This document shows, in pieces, positions 24,725 through 33,687 of a DNA stretch of 64,000 bases. Each line of letters starts with the position of its first letter. The first letter of the stretch is position 1. The notes under the pieces are model-generated. The model searched no databases, was not told the origin of the DNA, and was given only the letters and a program-made list of their open reading frames with translations. The DNA is taken from NCBI RefSeq assembly GCF_000156335.1, contig NZ_DS999213.1, positions 359,663 through 423,662 on the forward strand, in the 5' to 3' direction. Source of the DNA: Roseobacter sp. GAI101 (lineage in GTDB: Bacteria > Pseudomonadota > Alphaproteobacteria > Rhodobacterales > Rhodobacteraceae). A program made the translations under genes and the position numbers.

Positions 24725-25521
24725 CCCCGGACCAGATCACCGCTGCTGCCGATATGCTGTTTCAGGCCGAAGCCACGGGCCAACAATGCGATCTGCTAAG
24801 CCTCGCGTTTCCGGACATCACCCTTGACGATGCTTATGCTGTGCAGGCCGCATTTGTGGCGCGCAAACGGGCGGCGGGCGGCAGGATCATCGGTTGGAAG
24901 ATCGGCCTGACCAGCCGCGCCATGCAGCAGGCATTGAACATCACCACGCCTGACAGCGGCGTTTTGCTGGATGATATGCTGTTCGAATCCGGTGATACGG
25001 TGACCAAACGGCGGTTCATCCAGCCTCGGATCGAGGCGGAGATTGCCTTTGCCCTGAAAACCGGTCTTTCGGGCGCGGATGTCACCCGCGAGGCGGTGAT
25101 TGCCGCAACCGATTACGTCGGACCGTCGCACGAGATTCTGGATACCCGGGTCCTGCGCGCTGATCCGGCGACTGGCAAGGCGCGGGTGATCTATGACACC
25201 GTGGCCGATAATGCCGCAAATGCAGGCATTGTTTTGGGGGACGCGCGCCATCCGGTAGATGCCCACGACCTGCGGTGGGTCGGTGCCGTGGTCAAACGCG
25301 ATGGCGTGGTCGAAGAAACGGGCCTTGGCGCGGGCGTGCTGGATGATCCGGTGATGGGAATTGTCTGGCTGGTCCAACGGCTTGCCGCCTATGGCATGGG
25401 GCTGTCCGCCGGGGAAATCGTGCTGTCAGGGTCGTTCATTCGCCCGATAGAGGCCGCGCCGGGCAATGCTTTCGATGCGGATTTCGGGTCATTTGGACGG
25501 GTAACCTTGAACTTTGCCTGA
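24721..25521 (+). CDS. hpaH: 2-oxo-hept-4-ene-1,7-dioate hydratase
   Basis: 266 residues, the usual length for HpaH/MhpD hydratases. Key stretches: GRIIGWKIGLTSRAMQQALNI, the metal-binding PRIEAEIAFAL, and LSAGEIVLSGSFIRPI near the end. It adds water to the dienoate formed by HpaG. Last gene of the operon, overlapping hpaG by four bases. The next pathway step, the HpaI aldolase, is not encoded in this window. No strong terminator is seen in the 165 bases after it. Confidence 0.92.
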   Translation: MTPDQITAAADMLFQAEATGQQCDLLSLAFPDITLDDAYAVQAAFVARKRAAGGRIIGWKIGLTSRAMQQALNITTPDSGVLLDDMLFESGDTVTKRRFIQPRIEAEIAFALKTGLSGADVTREAVIAATDYVGPSHEILDTRVLRADPATGKARVIYDTVADNAANAGIVLGDARHPVDAHDLRWVGAVVKRDGVVEETGLGAGVLDDPVMGIVWLVQRLAAYGMGLSAGEIVLSGSFIRPIEAAPGNAFDADFGSFGRVTLNFA

Positions 25522-25686
25522 GGTCAGACAATCGCATGTGCTGAAAAAACAGGCATGCGGCGCTGTGGCTGAAATCCTGGGGCACGGGCGGCAGGCTGAC
25601 TTGACCATTTGGTAAAAGACTTCTTGACCGACGCACCGGAACCAAAGCACGATCTGCACAAATAAACACCACAGGGGGTCAATTTG

Positions 25687-26703
25687 ATGAAATCAGTGAA
25701 CACTTCGATGAACCGTCGCGGCTTTATGGCGACAACGGCGGCCACGGCTTTGATCGCCGCAACGCTTGGCGCACCTGCGCTGGCCGCGGATCCGGTCAAG
25801 GTTGCTGGCATCTATACCGTTCCCGTTGAACAGCAGTGGGTCAGCCGGATTCACAAGGCCGCAATGGCGGCCAAGGACCGCGGCGACATCGAATATGTGT
25901 ATTCGGAAAATGTCAGCAACACCGACTATGTCCGCGTGATGCGTGAATATGCCGAAGCCGGGAACACCCTGATCATCGGCGAAGTTTTCGGTGCCGAACA
26001 AGAGGCGCGCGAGGTCGCTGCGGACTATCCGGGCATCGCCTTTCTGATGGGATCGAGCTTTAAAGAGGATGCATCGCTGTCGAATTTCGCGGTGTTCGAC
26101 AACTACATTCAAGACGCCTCGTATCTGTCTGGGATTATTGCAGGTTCCATGTCCGAGACTGGCAATATCGGAATGGTTGGCGGCTTCCCGATCCCGGAGG
26201 TTAACCGCCTGATGCACGCCTTTATGGCCGGCGCGAGGGAGATGAACCCGGATATCAAATTCCAGGTCAGCTTTATCGGGTCGTGGTTCGATCCGCCCAA
26301 GGCCAAGGAAACGGCTTTTGCGATGATCGAAAACGGCGCGGATATGCTGTATGCGGAACGCTTTGGCGTGTCGGACGCGGCCAAGGAAAAGGGCGTGCTG
26401 GCGATCGGCAACGTGATTGATACCCAGGCGGAATATCCTGAAACGGTTGTCGCCTCGGCGATCTGGAACTTTGAACCGACGCTCGACAAGGCCATCGCCG
26501 AAGTTCAGGCAGGCACGTTCACGGCGGCGGATTACGGTATGTATTCGTTCATGAAAGAGGGCGGCACCGTTCTGGCCCCGCTGGGCACGTTCGAAGGCAA
26601 GGTGCCCGAGGCCGCGATGGCGCTGGTCAAACAGCGCGAGGCCGAGATCAAGTCAGGCGATTTCGTGGTCGAGATCGACGATACAGAACCCGCTTCGTCC
26701 TGA
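25687..26703 (+). CDS. BMP family ABC transporter substrate-binding protein (PnrA-like)
   Basis: 338 residues; ATG at 25687 with AGGGGGT before it. A twin-arginine signal (NRRGF, R10-R11, then a hydrophobic stretch ending ALA-AD) points to Tat export. The body is a BmpA/PnrA basic membrane protein: VKVAGIYTVPVEQQWVSRIHKA, EVAADYPGIAFLMGSSF, and GMVGGFPIPEVNRLMHAFMAGA. Family members bind nucleosides or purines. First of five tightly packed genes ending in a cytosine-deaminase-like enzyme, which points to a nucleobase or modified pyrimidine ligand. Confidence 0.88.
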   Translation: MKSVNTSMNRRGFMATTAATALIAATLGAPALAADPVKVAGIYTVPVEQQWVSRIHKAAMAAKDRGDIEYVYSENVSNTDYVRVMREYAEAGNTLIIGEVFGAEQEAREVAADYPGIAFLMGSSFKEDASLSNFAVFDNYIQDASYLSGIIAGSMSETGNIGMVGGFPIPEVNRLMHAFMAGAREMNPDIKFQVSFIGSWFDPPKAKETAFAMIENGADMLYAERFGVSDAAKEKGVLAIGNVIDTQAEYPETVVASAIWNFEPTLDKAIAEVQAGTFTAADYGMYSFMKEGGTVLAPLGTFEGKVPEAAMALVKQREAEIKSGDFVVEIDDTEPASS

Positions 26704-26706
26704 CCC

Positions 26707-28248
26707 ATGAACGGCACCGCAGAAGTCGTTCTGCGTCTTGACGCCATCACCAAACGCTTTGGCAAGCTGGTCGCAAATGATGCGATCAGCTTGTCTTTGC
26801 GACGGGGTGAAGTCGTGGCGTTGCTGGGCGAAAACGGCGCAGGCAAGACAACGCTGATGAATATCCTGTTCGGGGGCTATACCGCCGACAGCGGATCGGT
26901 CGAGGTGTTCGGCAAGACCTTGCCGCCAGGCAATTCGCGCGCCGCACTGGATGCAGGCGTCGGCATGGTGCACCAGCATTTCACACTGGCAGACAACCTG
27001 ACGGTGGTGGAAAACATCGCGCTTGGGGTGCGGTCGTTAAAGAGCCCTCGGTTAAGGAAGTCAGAATCATACATTAAAATCAAATCTCTGTCAGAGGGAT
27101 TTAATCTGAAGGTTGATCCGCATGCACGGGTTGGCAGCCTGACTGTCGGCGAACGCCAGCGCGTCGAAATCCTCAAGGCGTTGTACCGGGATGTGAAAAT
27201 TCTGATCCTTGATGAACCGACCGCCGTTCTGACCCCGCAGGAAGCCGATGACCTGTTTGCAACCCTCAGGCTGGCGATTTCGAACGGGCTGTCGATCATC
27301 TTCATATCACACAAGTTACATGAGGTCATGGCGATTGCTGACCGCGTTGCCGTGCTGCGTCATGGCAAGCTGGTGGCTGAAACAACCACCGCCGATACGG
27401 ACAAGAACGCGCTGTCGGCATTGATGATGGGAACAGCCGCAAAAGCCCCTGATATTGCGGTGTCTGTCCCTGGTAAGACTTTGCTTTCGCTCAAGAACGT
27501 CAGCACGCCGGATGTCGGGAACGTTCCGGGCCTGAAGTCGGTATCGCTGGACTTGAAGGCAGGGCAAATCATCGGGCTGGCCGGGGTCTCGGGCAATGGG
27601 CAGGCAGCACTGGCTGATGTTGTGGGCGGGCTGTGCATGCCCAAGGCGGGTGTGCTTGTCCTTGGGGACAAGGTGCTGAAACACTGGTCGGCGCGCGCTG
27701 CGGTGCAGGGCGGCATCGCGCGTATTCCCGAAGACCGGCACAAGACGGGCACGGTTGCCGATTTCGATCTGACCGAAAACGCCATTCTCGAAGGCTATTC
27801 AACCGCGCCGTTCAGCAAGGGCGGGTGGATGTCATGGTCAAAGGCACGCACCTTTGCGGCTGATATCATTGCGAAATACGACGTGCGCTGCCCGGGTCCG
27901 GATACCCGGATACGGTTGCTGTCTGGCGGCAACATGCAAAAGCTGATCCTTGGCCGCGTGCTTGAGGCTGACCCGCAGATCGTGCTTGCCAACCAGCCGG
28001 TGCGCGGCCTTGATATCGGTGCCGTGAACTATGTGCATAGCCAGCTTTTGGCGGCGCGGGATCGTGGGGCTGCGGTCTTGCTTATCTCGGAAGATTTGGA
28101 TAAAATCATGGGCTTGTCTGACGTTATTCATGTGATTTCAGGGGGGCGGTTGTCACCGGCCTTCGGGCGGGGCACGATGACACCGTCGCGGCTTGGCATC
28201 TGGATGGCCGGTCAGGGTTTTGATGCGCCGGTGGCCCATGCGTCTTGA
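26707..28248 (+). CDS. ABC transporter ATPase with two nucleotide-binding domains (nucleoside/sugar type)
   Basis: 513 residues. Domain 1 has a full Walker A (GENGAGKTT, 41-49), signature LTVGERQRVEI and Walker B ILILDEPT. Domain 2 has the degenerate Walker A expected in this class (GVSGNGQAALADV) and LLSGGNMQKLILGR followed by IVLANQPVRGLDIGA, again typical of RbsA/NupA-like proteins. It powers the importer with the next two permeases. Bases 27031-27115 are strikingly AT-rich compared with the rest of the gene (21 G/C of 60 in 27061-27120). Confidence 0.92.
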   Translation: MNGTAEVVLRLDAITKRFGKLVANDAISLSLRRGEVVALLGENGAGKTTLMNILFGGYTADSGSVEVFGKTLPPGNSRAALDAGVGMVHQHFTLADNLTVVENIALGVRSLKSPRLRKSESYIKIKSLSEGFNLKVDPHARVGSLTVGERQRVEILKALYRDVKILILDEPTAVLTPQEADDLFATLRLAISNGLSIIFISHKLHEVMAIADRVAVLRHGKLVAETTTADTDKNALSALMMGTAAKAPDIAVSVPGKTLLSLKNVSTPDVGNVPGLKSVSLDLKAGQIIGLAGVSGNGQAALADVVGGLCMPKAGVLVLGDKVLKHWSARAAVQGGIARIPEDRHKTGTVADFDLTENAILEGYSTAPFSKGGWMSWSKARTFAADIIAKYDVRCPGPDTRIRLLSGGNMQKLILGRVLEADPQIVLANQPVRGLDIGAVNYVHSQLLAARDRGAAVLLISEDLDKIMGLSDVIHVISGGRLSPAFGRGTMTPSRLGIWMAGQGFDAPVAHAS

Positions 28249-29287
28249 ACCCATCGCAAACCCGTCTTTCGCGCGCAGCATCACGCCGCCGGTGCTTGCA
28301 ATCATCGCAACCGTGGTGATTGCGTCACTCCTAGCGATGCTTGCCGGGGCGAACCCGTTTTCAGTCTTGGGGCTGATCCTCAAGGGCGCGTTCGGATCGC
28401 AGTTCGCGCTGCTTGAGACCCTGAACCGCGCCACGCCGCTGATCTTTACCGGGCTGGCCATCGCCGTTGCGTTCAGGGCCAAGTTCTGGAACATCGGGGC
28501 AGAGGCGCAGCTATATGCCGGTGCGCTGGTCACGGTGGTTCTGGGGACCGGCGCGCTTGCGTGGCCCGGGCTGGCGTTGATCCCCGCGTTGGCGATGGGT
28601 GCGGTGCTGGCGGGGGCGGTCGTCTTGCTGGTGCCTGCCATCCTGAAAACGCGGTTTGGCGTGGACGAGGTCGTGACGACCTTGCTGTTCAACTTCATCT
28701 TCCTGCTGTTCATCTCGATGCTGCTCGAAGGCCCGCTCAAGGATCCGATGGGCATGGGCTGGCCCAAATCCGCGCGCCTGATCCCCGAGGCGCGGTTGCC
28801 ACGTATCGTTGACGGGCTGCGGCTGCATTGGGGCTTTGCCCTTTCGATCCTGTGTGCACTGGCAGTCTGGGTGATCCAGACCCGCAGCACTCTGGGTTAC
28901 GAGATGCGCGCCGTGGGTCTGAACCGCGAGGCGGCGGCTTTTGCGGGCATTCCGGTGAACACGGTGCTGGTCAAAACCGCGCTGCTGTCGGGGGGGTTGG
29001 CTGCTTTGGCAGGATTTTCCGAAGTTGCGGGGCTCAAGGGAAGTCTGACGCTCGATCTGTCACCGGGGTTCGGCTATACGGGCATCATCGTGGCGATGCT
29101 GGCCTTGCTCAACCCGCTTGGCGTTATCGTGTCGGCACTGTTTGTGGCCGGCATCTTCGTGGGGGCCGACAGCATGAGCCGTGCGGCAGGCGTGCCGACC
29201 TATCTGGCGGATATGATGTTGGCGACGGCGCTGCTGCTGATGGTGCTGGCGATCCTGCTGACGCGGTTCAGAGTGGTGCGCGACTGA
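28238..29287 (+). CDS. ABC transporter permease (nucleoside/BMP type), first subunit
   Basis: 349 residues if translation starts at the ATG at 28238; ATGs at 28223 and 28193 are in frame and cannot be excluded because no strong ribosome binding site separates them. It overlaps the ATPase gene. About nine hydrophobic helices; the BPD_transp_2 family features are clear: KFWNIGAEAQLYAGAL, RFGVDEVVTTLLFNFIFLL-like region, and YEMRAVGLNREAAAFAGIPV. Forms a heterodimer with the next permease. Confidence 0.88.
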   Translation: MRLEPIANPSFARSITPPVLAIIATVVIASLLAMLAGANPFSVLGLILKGAFGSQFALLETLNRATPLIFTGLAIAVAFRAKFWNIGAEAQLYAGALVTVVLGTGALAWPGLALIPALAMGAVLAGAVVLLVPAILKTRFGVDEVVTTLLFNFIFLLFISMLLEGPLKDPMGMGWPKSARLIPEARLPRIVDGLRLHWGFALSILCALAVWVIQTRSTLGYEMRAVGLNREAAAFAGIPVNTVLVKTALLSGGLAALAGFSEVAGLKGSLTLDLSPGFGYTGIIVAMLALLNPLGVIVSALFVAGIFVGADSMSRAAGVPTYLADMMLATALLLMVLAILLTRFRVVRD

Positions 29288-30231
29288 TGGAAATCCTCGA
29301 TATTCTGATCTCGGCCAGTTTCTGGGCCGCAGCCATCCGCATTGCGACACCGCTGATATTGGCCACAATGGGCGAATTGATCTGCGAACGCGCGGGCGTG
29401 CTGAACCTGGGCATCGAAGGCATCATGGTCGCGGGGGCCTTTGCGGGCTGGATGGCGGTCTATTCGGGTACCGGGCTTTGGGTTGGCGTAGCCGTGGCCA
29501 TGGTGGTCGGCATGGGCTTTGGCCTGCTGCACAGCGTGCTGACGGTCCCATTCGGGTTGTCACAGCATGTTGTGGGGCTGGGCGTGACGTTGCTGGCGAC
29601 GTCCTCGACCTATTATGCCTACCGCCTGGCCTTGCCGCAGGTGACCAGCCCTCCCAAGATCGACGCTTTCCAGCCCTATGAAATCCCTGTGCTGTCGGAA
29701 ATTCCTCTGCTGGGTCAGGCCCTGTTTTCGCAGACGCCCTTTACCTATCTGGCGTTCATCCTTGTCGGGCTGACGTCTGTAATGCTGTACCGCACACCGC
29801 TGGGGTTGGCCATGCGGGCGGCAGGCGAAAGCCCCGCAGCGGTGGCCGCACAAGGGCTGTCGGTTACGGCGATCCGCATGGGCGCGGTGATCGTGGGCAG
29901 CGGGTTCATGGCCATGGGCGGCGCGTTCCTGACCATGTCCGCCTTCGACAGTTTCTTTTTCGAGATGGTGAACGGGCGCGGCTGGATCTGTATCGCGCTG
30001 GTGGTGTTCGGATCATGGATGCCGGGCAAGGCGTTGCTGGGCGCGGTTCTGTTCGCCGCCTTTGACGCGTTGCAAATCCGTGTGCAGCAAACCGGTTTTG
30101 GCGCGGATATCCCCTATCAAATCTTTCTCATGGCCCCCTATATCCTGTCCATCGCCGCACTGGTGCTGGTATCACGCCGTGCACAGGTGCCGGCCGCCTT
30201 GATGGTTCCGTTCAACAAAGGAGAACGCTGA
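29287..30231 (+). CDS. ABC transporter permease (nucleoside/BMP type), second subunit
   Basis: 314 residues from the ATG at 29287, which overlaps the preceding stop by one base (TGATG). Family features: TPLILATMGELICERAGVLN, LGIEGIMVAGAFAGW, LPFGLSQHVVGLGVTLLA-like region and LGLAMRAAGESPAAVAAQGLSV. The shorter length than its partner is normal for the second BPD_transp_2 subunit. Overlaps the deaminase start by one base. Confidence 0.9.
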   Translation: MEILDILISASFWAAAIRIATPLILATMGELICERAGVLNLGIEGIMVAGAFAGWMAVYSGTGLWVGVAVAMVVGMGFGLLHSVLTVPFGLSQHVVGLGVTLLATSSTYYAYRLALPQVTSPPKIDAFQPYEIPVLSEIPLLGQALFSQTPFTYLAFILVGLTSVMLYRTPLGLAMRAAGESPAAVAAQGLSVTAIRMGAVIVGSGFMAMGGAFLTMSAFDSFFFEMVNGRGWICIALVVFGSWMPGKALLGAVLFAAFDALQIRVQQTGFGADIPYQIFLMAPYILSIAALVLVSRRAQVPAALMVPFNKGER

Positions 30232-31511
30232 TGTTTGATCTGATCGTAAAGGGCGGCACATTGCCCGACGGACGCATCACCGACATTGGCATCGCGGGGG
30301 GCAAGATCACCGCGATCGACCAGCTTGGCGATGCGCAGGCGGGCGAAGTGATCGACGCCAGCGGTGACCTGGTCAGCCCGCCTTTCGTGGATCCGCATTT
30401 TCACATGGATGCGACGCTTAGCTACGGTATGCCGCGGATCAACGCGTCGGGCACGCTGCTTGAGGGCATCGGCCTGTGGGGAGAGTTGAAACAGGTGATG
30501 ACGCAGGACGAGGTCGTTGCCCGCGCGCTGGAGTATTGCGATTGGGCCGCGTCGATGGGGTTGCTCGCGATCCGGTCACATGTGGACACCTGCGACGACC
30601 GGCTTTTGGGGGTCGAAGCGCTGTTGCAGGTCCGCGAGCAGGTCAAGGATTACATCGATCTGCAACTGGTGGCCTTTCCGCAGGACGGTTTCTACCGCGA
30701 CCCCACGGCGCGGGACAATACCATCCGCGCTTTGGATATGGGCGTTGATGTGGTGGGCGGAATCCCGCATTTCGAACGCACGATGGCAGACGGTGCGGCA
30801 TCCGTGCGCGAACTGTGCGAGATCGCCGAGGCGCGCGGCCTGATGGTGGACATGCATTGCGATGAAACCGATGATCCGATGTCGCGCCACATCGAAACCC
30901 TCTCCTACGAGACGACACGTCTGGGCCTTGAGGGCCGCGTGACCGGATCCCATTTGACGTCGATGCATTCGATGGACAATTACTATGTCTCGAAACTGCT
31001 GCCGCTGATCGCCGAAGCGCAGATCAACGCGATCCCGAACCCGCTGATCAACATCGTCTTGCAGGGACGCCATGACAGCTATCCCAAGCGGCGCGGCCTG
31101 ACACGGGTCAAGGAAATGCTGGCCATGGGGATCAATGTCGGCTGGGGGCAGGATTGCGTGCTGGATCCGTGGTATTCGCTGGGCACGGGCGACATGATGG
31201 ATGTCGCGTTCATGGGTCTGCATGTGGCGCAGATGACCAGCCCCGACGAGATGCGCAAATGTTTCGATATGGTGACCCACGCCAATGCACGCACCATGGG
31301 GCTGGCTGATTACGGTCTGCACGTCGGTGCCAAGGCATCGCTTGTGGTGCTGGATGCCGGTGACCCGATCGAGGCGTTGCGCCTGCGCGCCAACCGTCTG
31401 TGTGTCATTGCCAAGGGCAAGGTTATCGCGCGCGGTCCACGATCGGACACGGCGCTGCACCTGCCGGGGCGTCCGGCCAGCGTGGTGCGGCGGCACAGAA
31501 CGGCGAACTAG
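30231..31511 (+). CDS. cytosine deaminase-like amidohydrolase
   Basis: 426 residues, close to E. coli CodA. Metal and catalytic residues are in the CodA order: His56 and His58 (DPHFHMD), glutamine in LVAFPQDGFYRD, histidine/glutamate in MVDMHCDETDD, histidine in GSHLTSMHSMDNYY and aspartate in NVGWGQDCVLDPWYSLG. It should hydrolyse the amino group of a pyrimidine-like ring; cytosine, isocytosine, creatinine-like or s-triazine-like compounds are possible in this group. Co-translated with a BMP-type importer, so the imported ligand is probably its substrate or a nucleoside of it. Its stop overlaps the stop of the convergent gene. Confidence 0.82.
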   Translation: MFDLIVKGGTLPDGRITDIGIAGGKITAIDQLGDAQAGEVIDASGDLVSPPFVDPHFHMDATLSYGMPRINASGTLLEGIGLWGELKQVMTQDEVVARALEYCDWAASMGLLAIRSHVDTCDDRLLGVEALLQVREQVKDYIDLQLVAFPQDGFYRDPTARDNTIRALDMGVDVVGGIPHFERTMADGAASVRELCEIAEARGLMVDMHCDETDDPMSRHIETLSYETTRLGLEGRVTGSHLTSMHSMDNYYVSKLLPLIAEAQINAIPNPLINIVLQGRHDSYPKRRGLTRVKEMLAMGINVGWGQDCVLDPWYSLGTGDMMDVAFMGLHVAQMTSPDEMRKCFDMVTHANARTMGLADYGLHVGAKASLVVLDAGDPIEALRLRANRLCVIAKGKVIARGPRSDTALHLPGRPASVVRRHRTAN

Positions 31512-32257
31512 GTGTCTGACGGCGGGCGTGGAAAGACCATAGGCGTGAAATCCAGCCAGATCGGCAGATGATCCGACGCGCGTTTTGCGTCTTGCGTTTC
31601 AACCACGCCGCCATCGACCAGTTGAAAGTCATCATCCATCGCGATCCTGTCGAGCGCGGCCATGGGCAGGCGCGCGTGAAAGCTTTTGCCCGGCGCGTAG
31701 ATGGTGAAGTGATGCGCCAGACGGCCAAGCCCCACGGTTTGGGACCACTCGTTCATGTCGCCTGCAATCAGCGTGGGCCGTCGGGACCGTTCGTCCAGAT
31801 GCGCGATCAGGCGTGACAGCTGGGCCCGCCGCGAACTGCGCATCAGGCCAAGATGGGTGGCGATGATCCGCAGGGACACGCCGTGAATATCCGCGTCAAC
31901 GACCATGGCACCGCGCGGTTCGGCACCGGGCAGGTCGATATGGTGCACTTCGACGATCTCGGCCTGACGGTGCAGCAGCACGGCGTTGCCATGCCAGCCG
32001 ATGCTGACATCACCGGGAACGGGCACCGCGATCAGGCCGGTCTGGACCTGCACCGCGTCCAGAGGCAGCGCGGAAGGGCGCGCGCCAAGGCGCATGTCGG
32101 CCTCTTGAAGCACGACGATATCGGCGTCCAGACCGCGGATGATACGCATGATCCGGTCTGGATCGCGCTGGCGGTCGGTCCCCTTGGCCTTGCGCATGTT
32201 ATAGCTGGCGATGCGAAGAGTGGGCGCGATATGAGTATGGGGCGGGGTTGTGGTCAT
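31508..32257 (-). CDS. endonuclease/exonuclease/phosphatase fold protein
   Basis: 249 residues. EEP-fold motifs: IASYNMRKAKG at the start, the catalytic glutamate in DIVVLQEADMR, TLIAGDMNEWSQ and ASDHLPIWLDF at the end. No signal peptide. The start overlaps the stop of the cardiolipin synthase gene by four bases, so they are one operon. Such EEP proteins next to phospholipase D-type synthases are common in alphaproteobacteria; a phosphodiesterase role in lipid metabolism is an inference, and nuclease activity is also possible. Confidence 0.82.
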   Translation of the reverse strand: MTTTPPHTHIAPTLRIASYNMRKAKGTDRQRDPDRIMRIIRGLDADIVVLQEADMRLGARPSALPLDAVQVQTGLIAVPVPGDVSIGWHGNAVLLHRQAEIVEVHHIDLPGAEPRGAMVVDADIHGVSLRIIATHLGLMRSSRRAQLSRLIAHLDERSRRPTLIAGDMNEWSQTVGLGRLAHHFTIYAPGKSFHARLPMAALDRIAMDDDFQLVDGGVVETQDAKRASDHLPIWLDFTPMVFPRPPSDT

Positions 32258-33615
32258 AGGACTGGTGCCCCGATGCGAAAGATGGCTTCAGCCAGTTTGC
32301 GCGGCAATCTGGGATGGGGCGTGTTGGTGTGGCATTGGGCAAAGCCTTCGATGAACCATTCCGACAGGGCTGCAACGCTGCCCGCATCATAAAGGAACAA
32401 CATCGTCTCAAAGTTCAACAACATGCTGCGCACGTCGAAGTTGGCGGTGCCCATGGCGGCGGCGTCATCGATGACCATCGCTTTGGCGTGCATCATCGCG
32501 GGGGTGTAATAATGGATCACGGCCCCCGCTGCTTCTGCGTCGCGCAGATAAGCGCCGCGGGCAAAGTCGGCGGTGTGCTGGAAAGACTTTTGCGGCACCA
32601 TGATCCTGATATCGACACCGCGCAGGGCCGCGATGCGCAGGGCGTTGGCCAACGGTTCGGTGGGCACGAAATAGGGTGTCGAGATCCAGATCCGGGTGTT
32701 GGCCATGTGCAGCGCACGGAGCAGACCGTCGTGCAGGGGGTCTTCGGTGATGTCGGGACCCGAGGGGACCAGTTGCACGGTGGCATTGCCCGCAATGGTT
32801 GGGGCGGGGCTGGTCAGCTCGATGTCGGTGCCGCTTGCGACCTCCCAATCGGATCTGAAGACATCGCAAAAGCCCTGGACGGCCAACCCTTCAAGTGTAA
32901 ACGCGAGATCGACCCAAGTTTTGTCGTTGGGCGCATCCGTCATGTAATTTGCCCCGATGTTCATGCCGCCGGAGAAGACGGTGGAATGATCGGCGATGAT
33001 CATCTTGCGGTGGTTGCGCAGGCTTAGATGGCCAGAGCCGGGGGGTTGAAGGATGGGCGCGAAGAAAAACACCTCGGCACCGGCGGCCCTGAGGGCGTTG
33101 AGCGCCTTGTGAGGCCCGCGCAAAGTGCCCAACCGGTCGATCAGCAGCCGGACTTTCACACCGGACTTTGCCTTGGCGGTCAGGGCGTCGACGAAACGCC
33201 TGCCGGTGTCGTCATCGGTAAGGATATAGAACAGGCTGTCGATGCTGTGCTGTGCGCTGTCGATGGTATCCATCACCGCCTCGAACGCGGCCTGGGGTGT
33301 TTTGACGAATGTCAGCCGCTGCGCCTCGAGGGCGGGGGGCATGCCAAAGTTCTGGAAGGTCTGGTCAAGGCTGTGCACCGGCGTTTTGTGGGGTTCGGAC
33401 TGGGCAAAGCGGATGGGGGCATAGCGTTTGCCCTGTTTGCGAAACCCCAACCCCAAAAACAGCGGGACGGCGACATAGGGCAGCAGCACCAGAAACAGGA
33501 TCCATGCCACGGTGGATTGCGGGCTGCGGCGCTGTTGTTGCAGGATGAACGCCATCAGCAGCGTCAACAAAATGACGCCGACGACCTCGATATGGGCGAT
33601 GATAAAAGTGAACAC
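32254..33615 (-). CDS. cls: cardiolipin synthase (phospholipase D family)
   Basis: 453 residues with a GTG start at 33615. Two N-terminal membrane helices (about 5-25 and 35-56), then two phospholipase D motifs: LRNHRKMIIADHSTVFSGGMNIG and MMHAKAMVIDDAAAMGTANFDVRS. This is the layout of bacterial ClsA-type enzymes, which join two phosphatidylglycerols into cardiolipin at the inner membrane. HRK and HAK supply the catalytic histidine and lysine. AAGG lies about 12 bases before the start, which is rather far. Confidence 0.88.
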   Translation of the reverse strand: MFTFIIAHIEVVGVILLTLLMAFILQQQRRSPQSTVAWILFLVLLPYVAVPLFLGLGFRKQGKRYAPIRFAQSEPHKTPVHSLDQTFQNFGMPPALEAQRLTFVKTPQAAFEAVMDTIDSAQHSIDSLFYILTDDDTGRRFVDALTAKAKSGVKVRLLIDRLGTLRGPHKALNALRAAGAEVFFFAPILQPPGSGHLSLRNHRKMIIADHSTVFSGGMNIGANYMTDAPNDKTWVDLAFTLEGLAVQGFCDVFRSDWEVASGTDIELTSPAPTIAGNATVQLVPSGPDITEDPLHDGLLRALHMANTRIWISTPYFVPTEPLANALRIAALRGVDIRIMVPQKSFQHTADFARGAYLRDAEAAGAVIHYYTPAMMHAKAMVIDDAAAMGTANFDVRSMLLNFETMLFLYDAGSVAALSEWFIEGFAQCHTNTPHPRLPRKLAEAIFRIGAPVL

Positions 33616-33687
33616 TCGTAATTTTGCCTTTTCAGGACGAGGATACGGTCCCCGTCCAGAAGATATTATCAGGTTGCCGCGGGAAGA

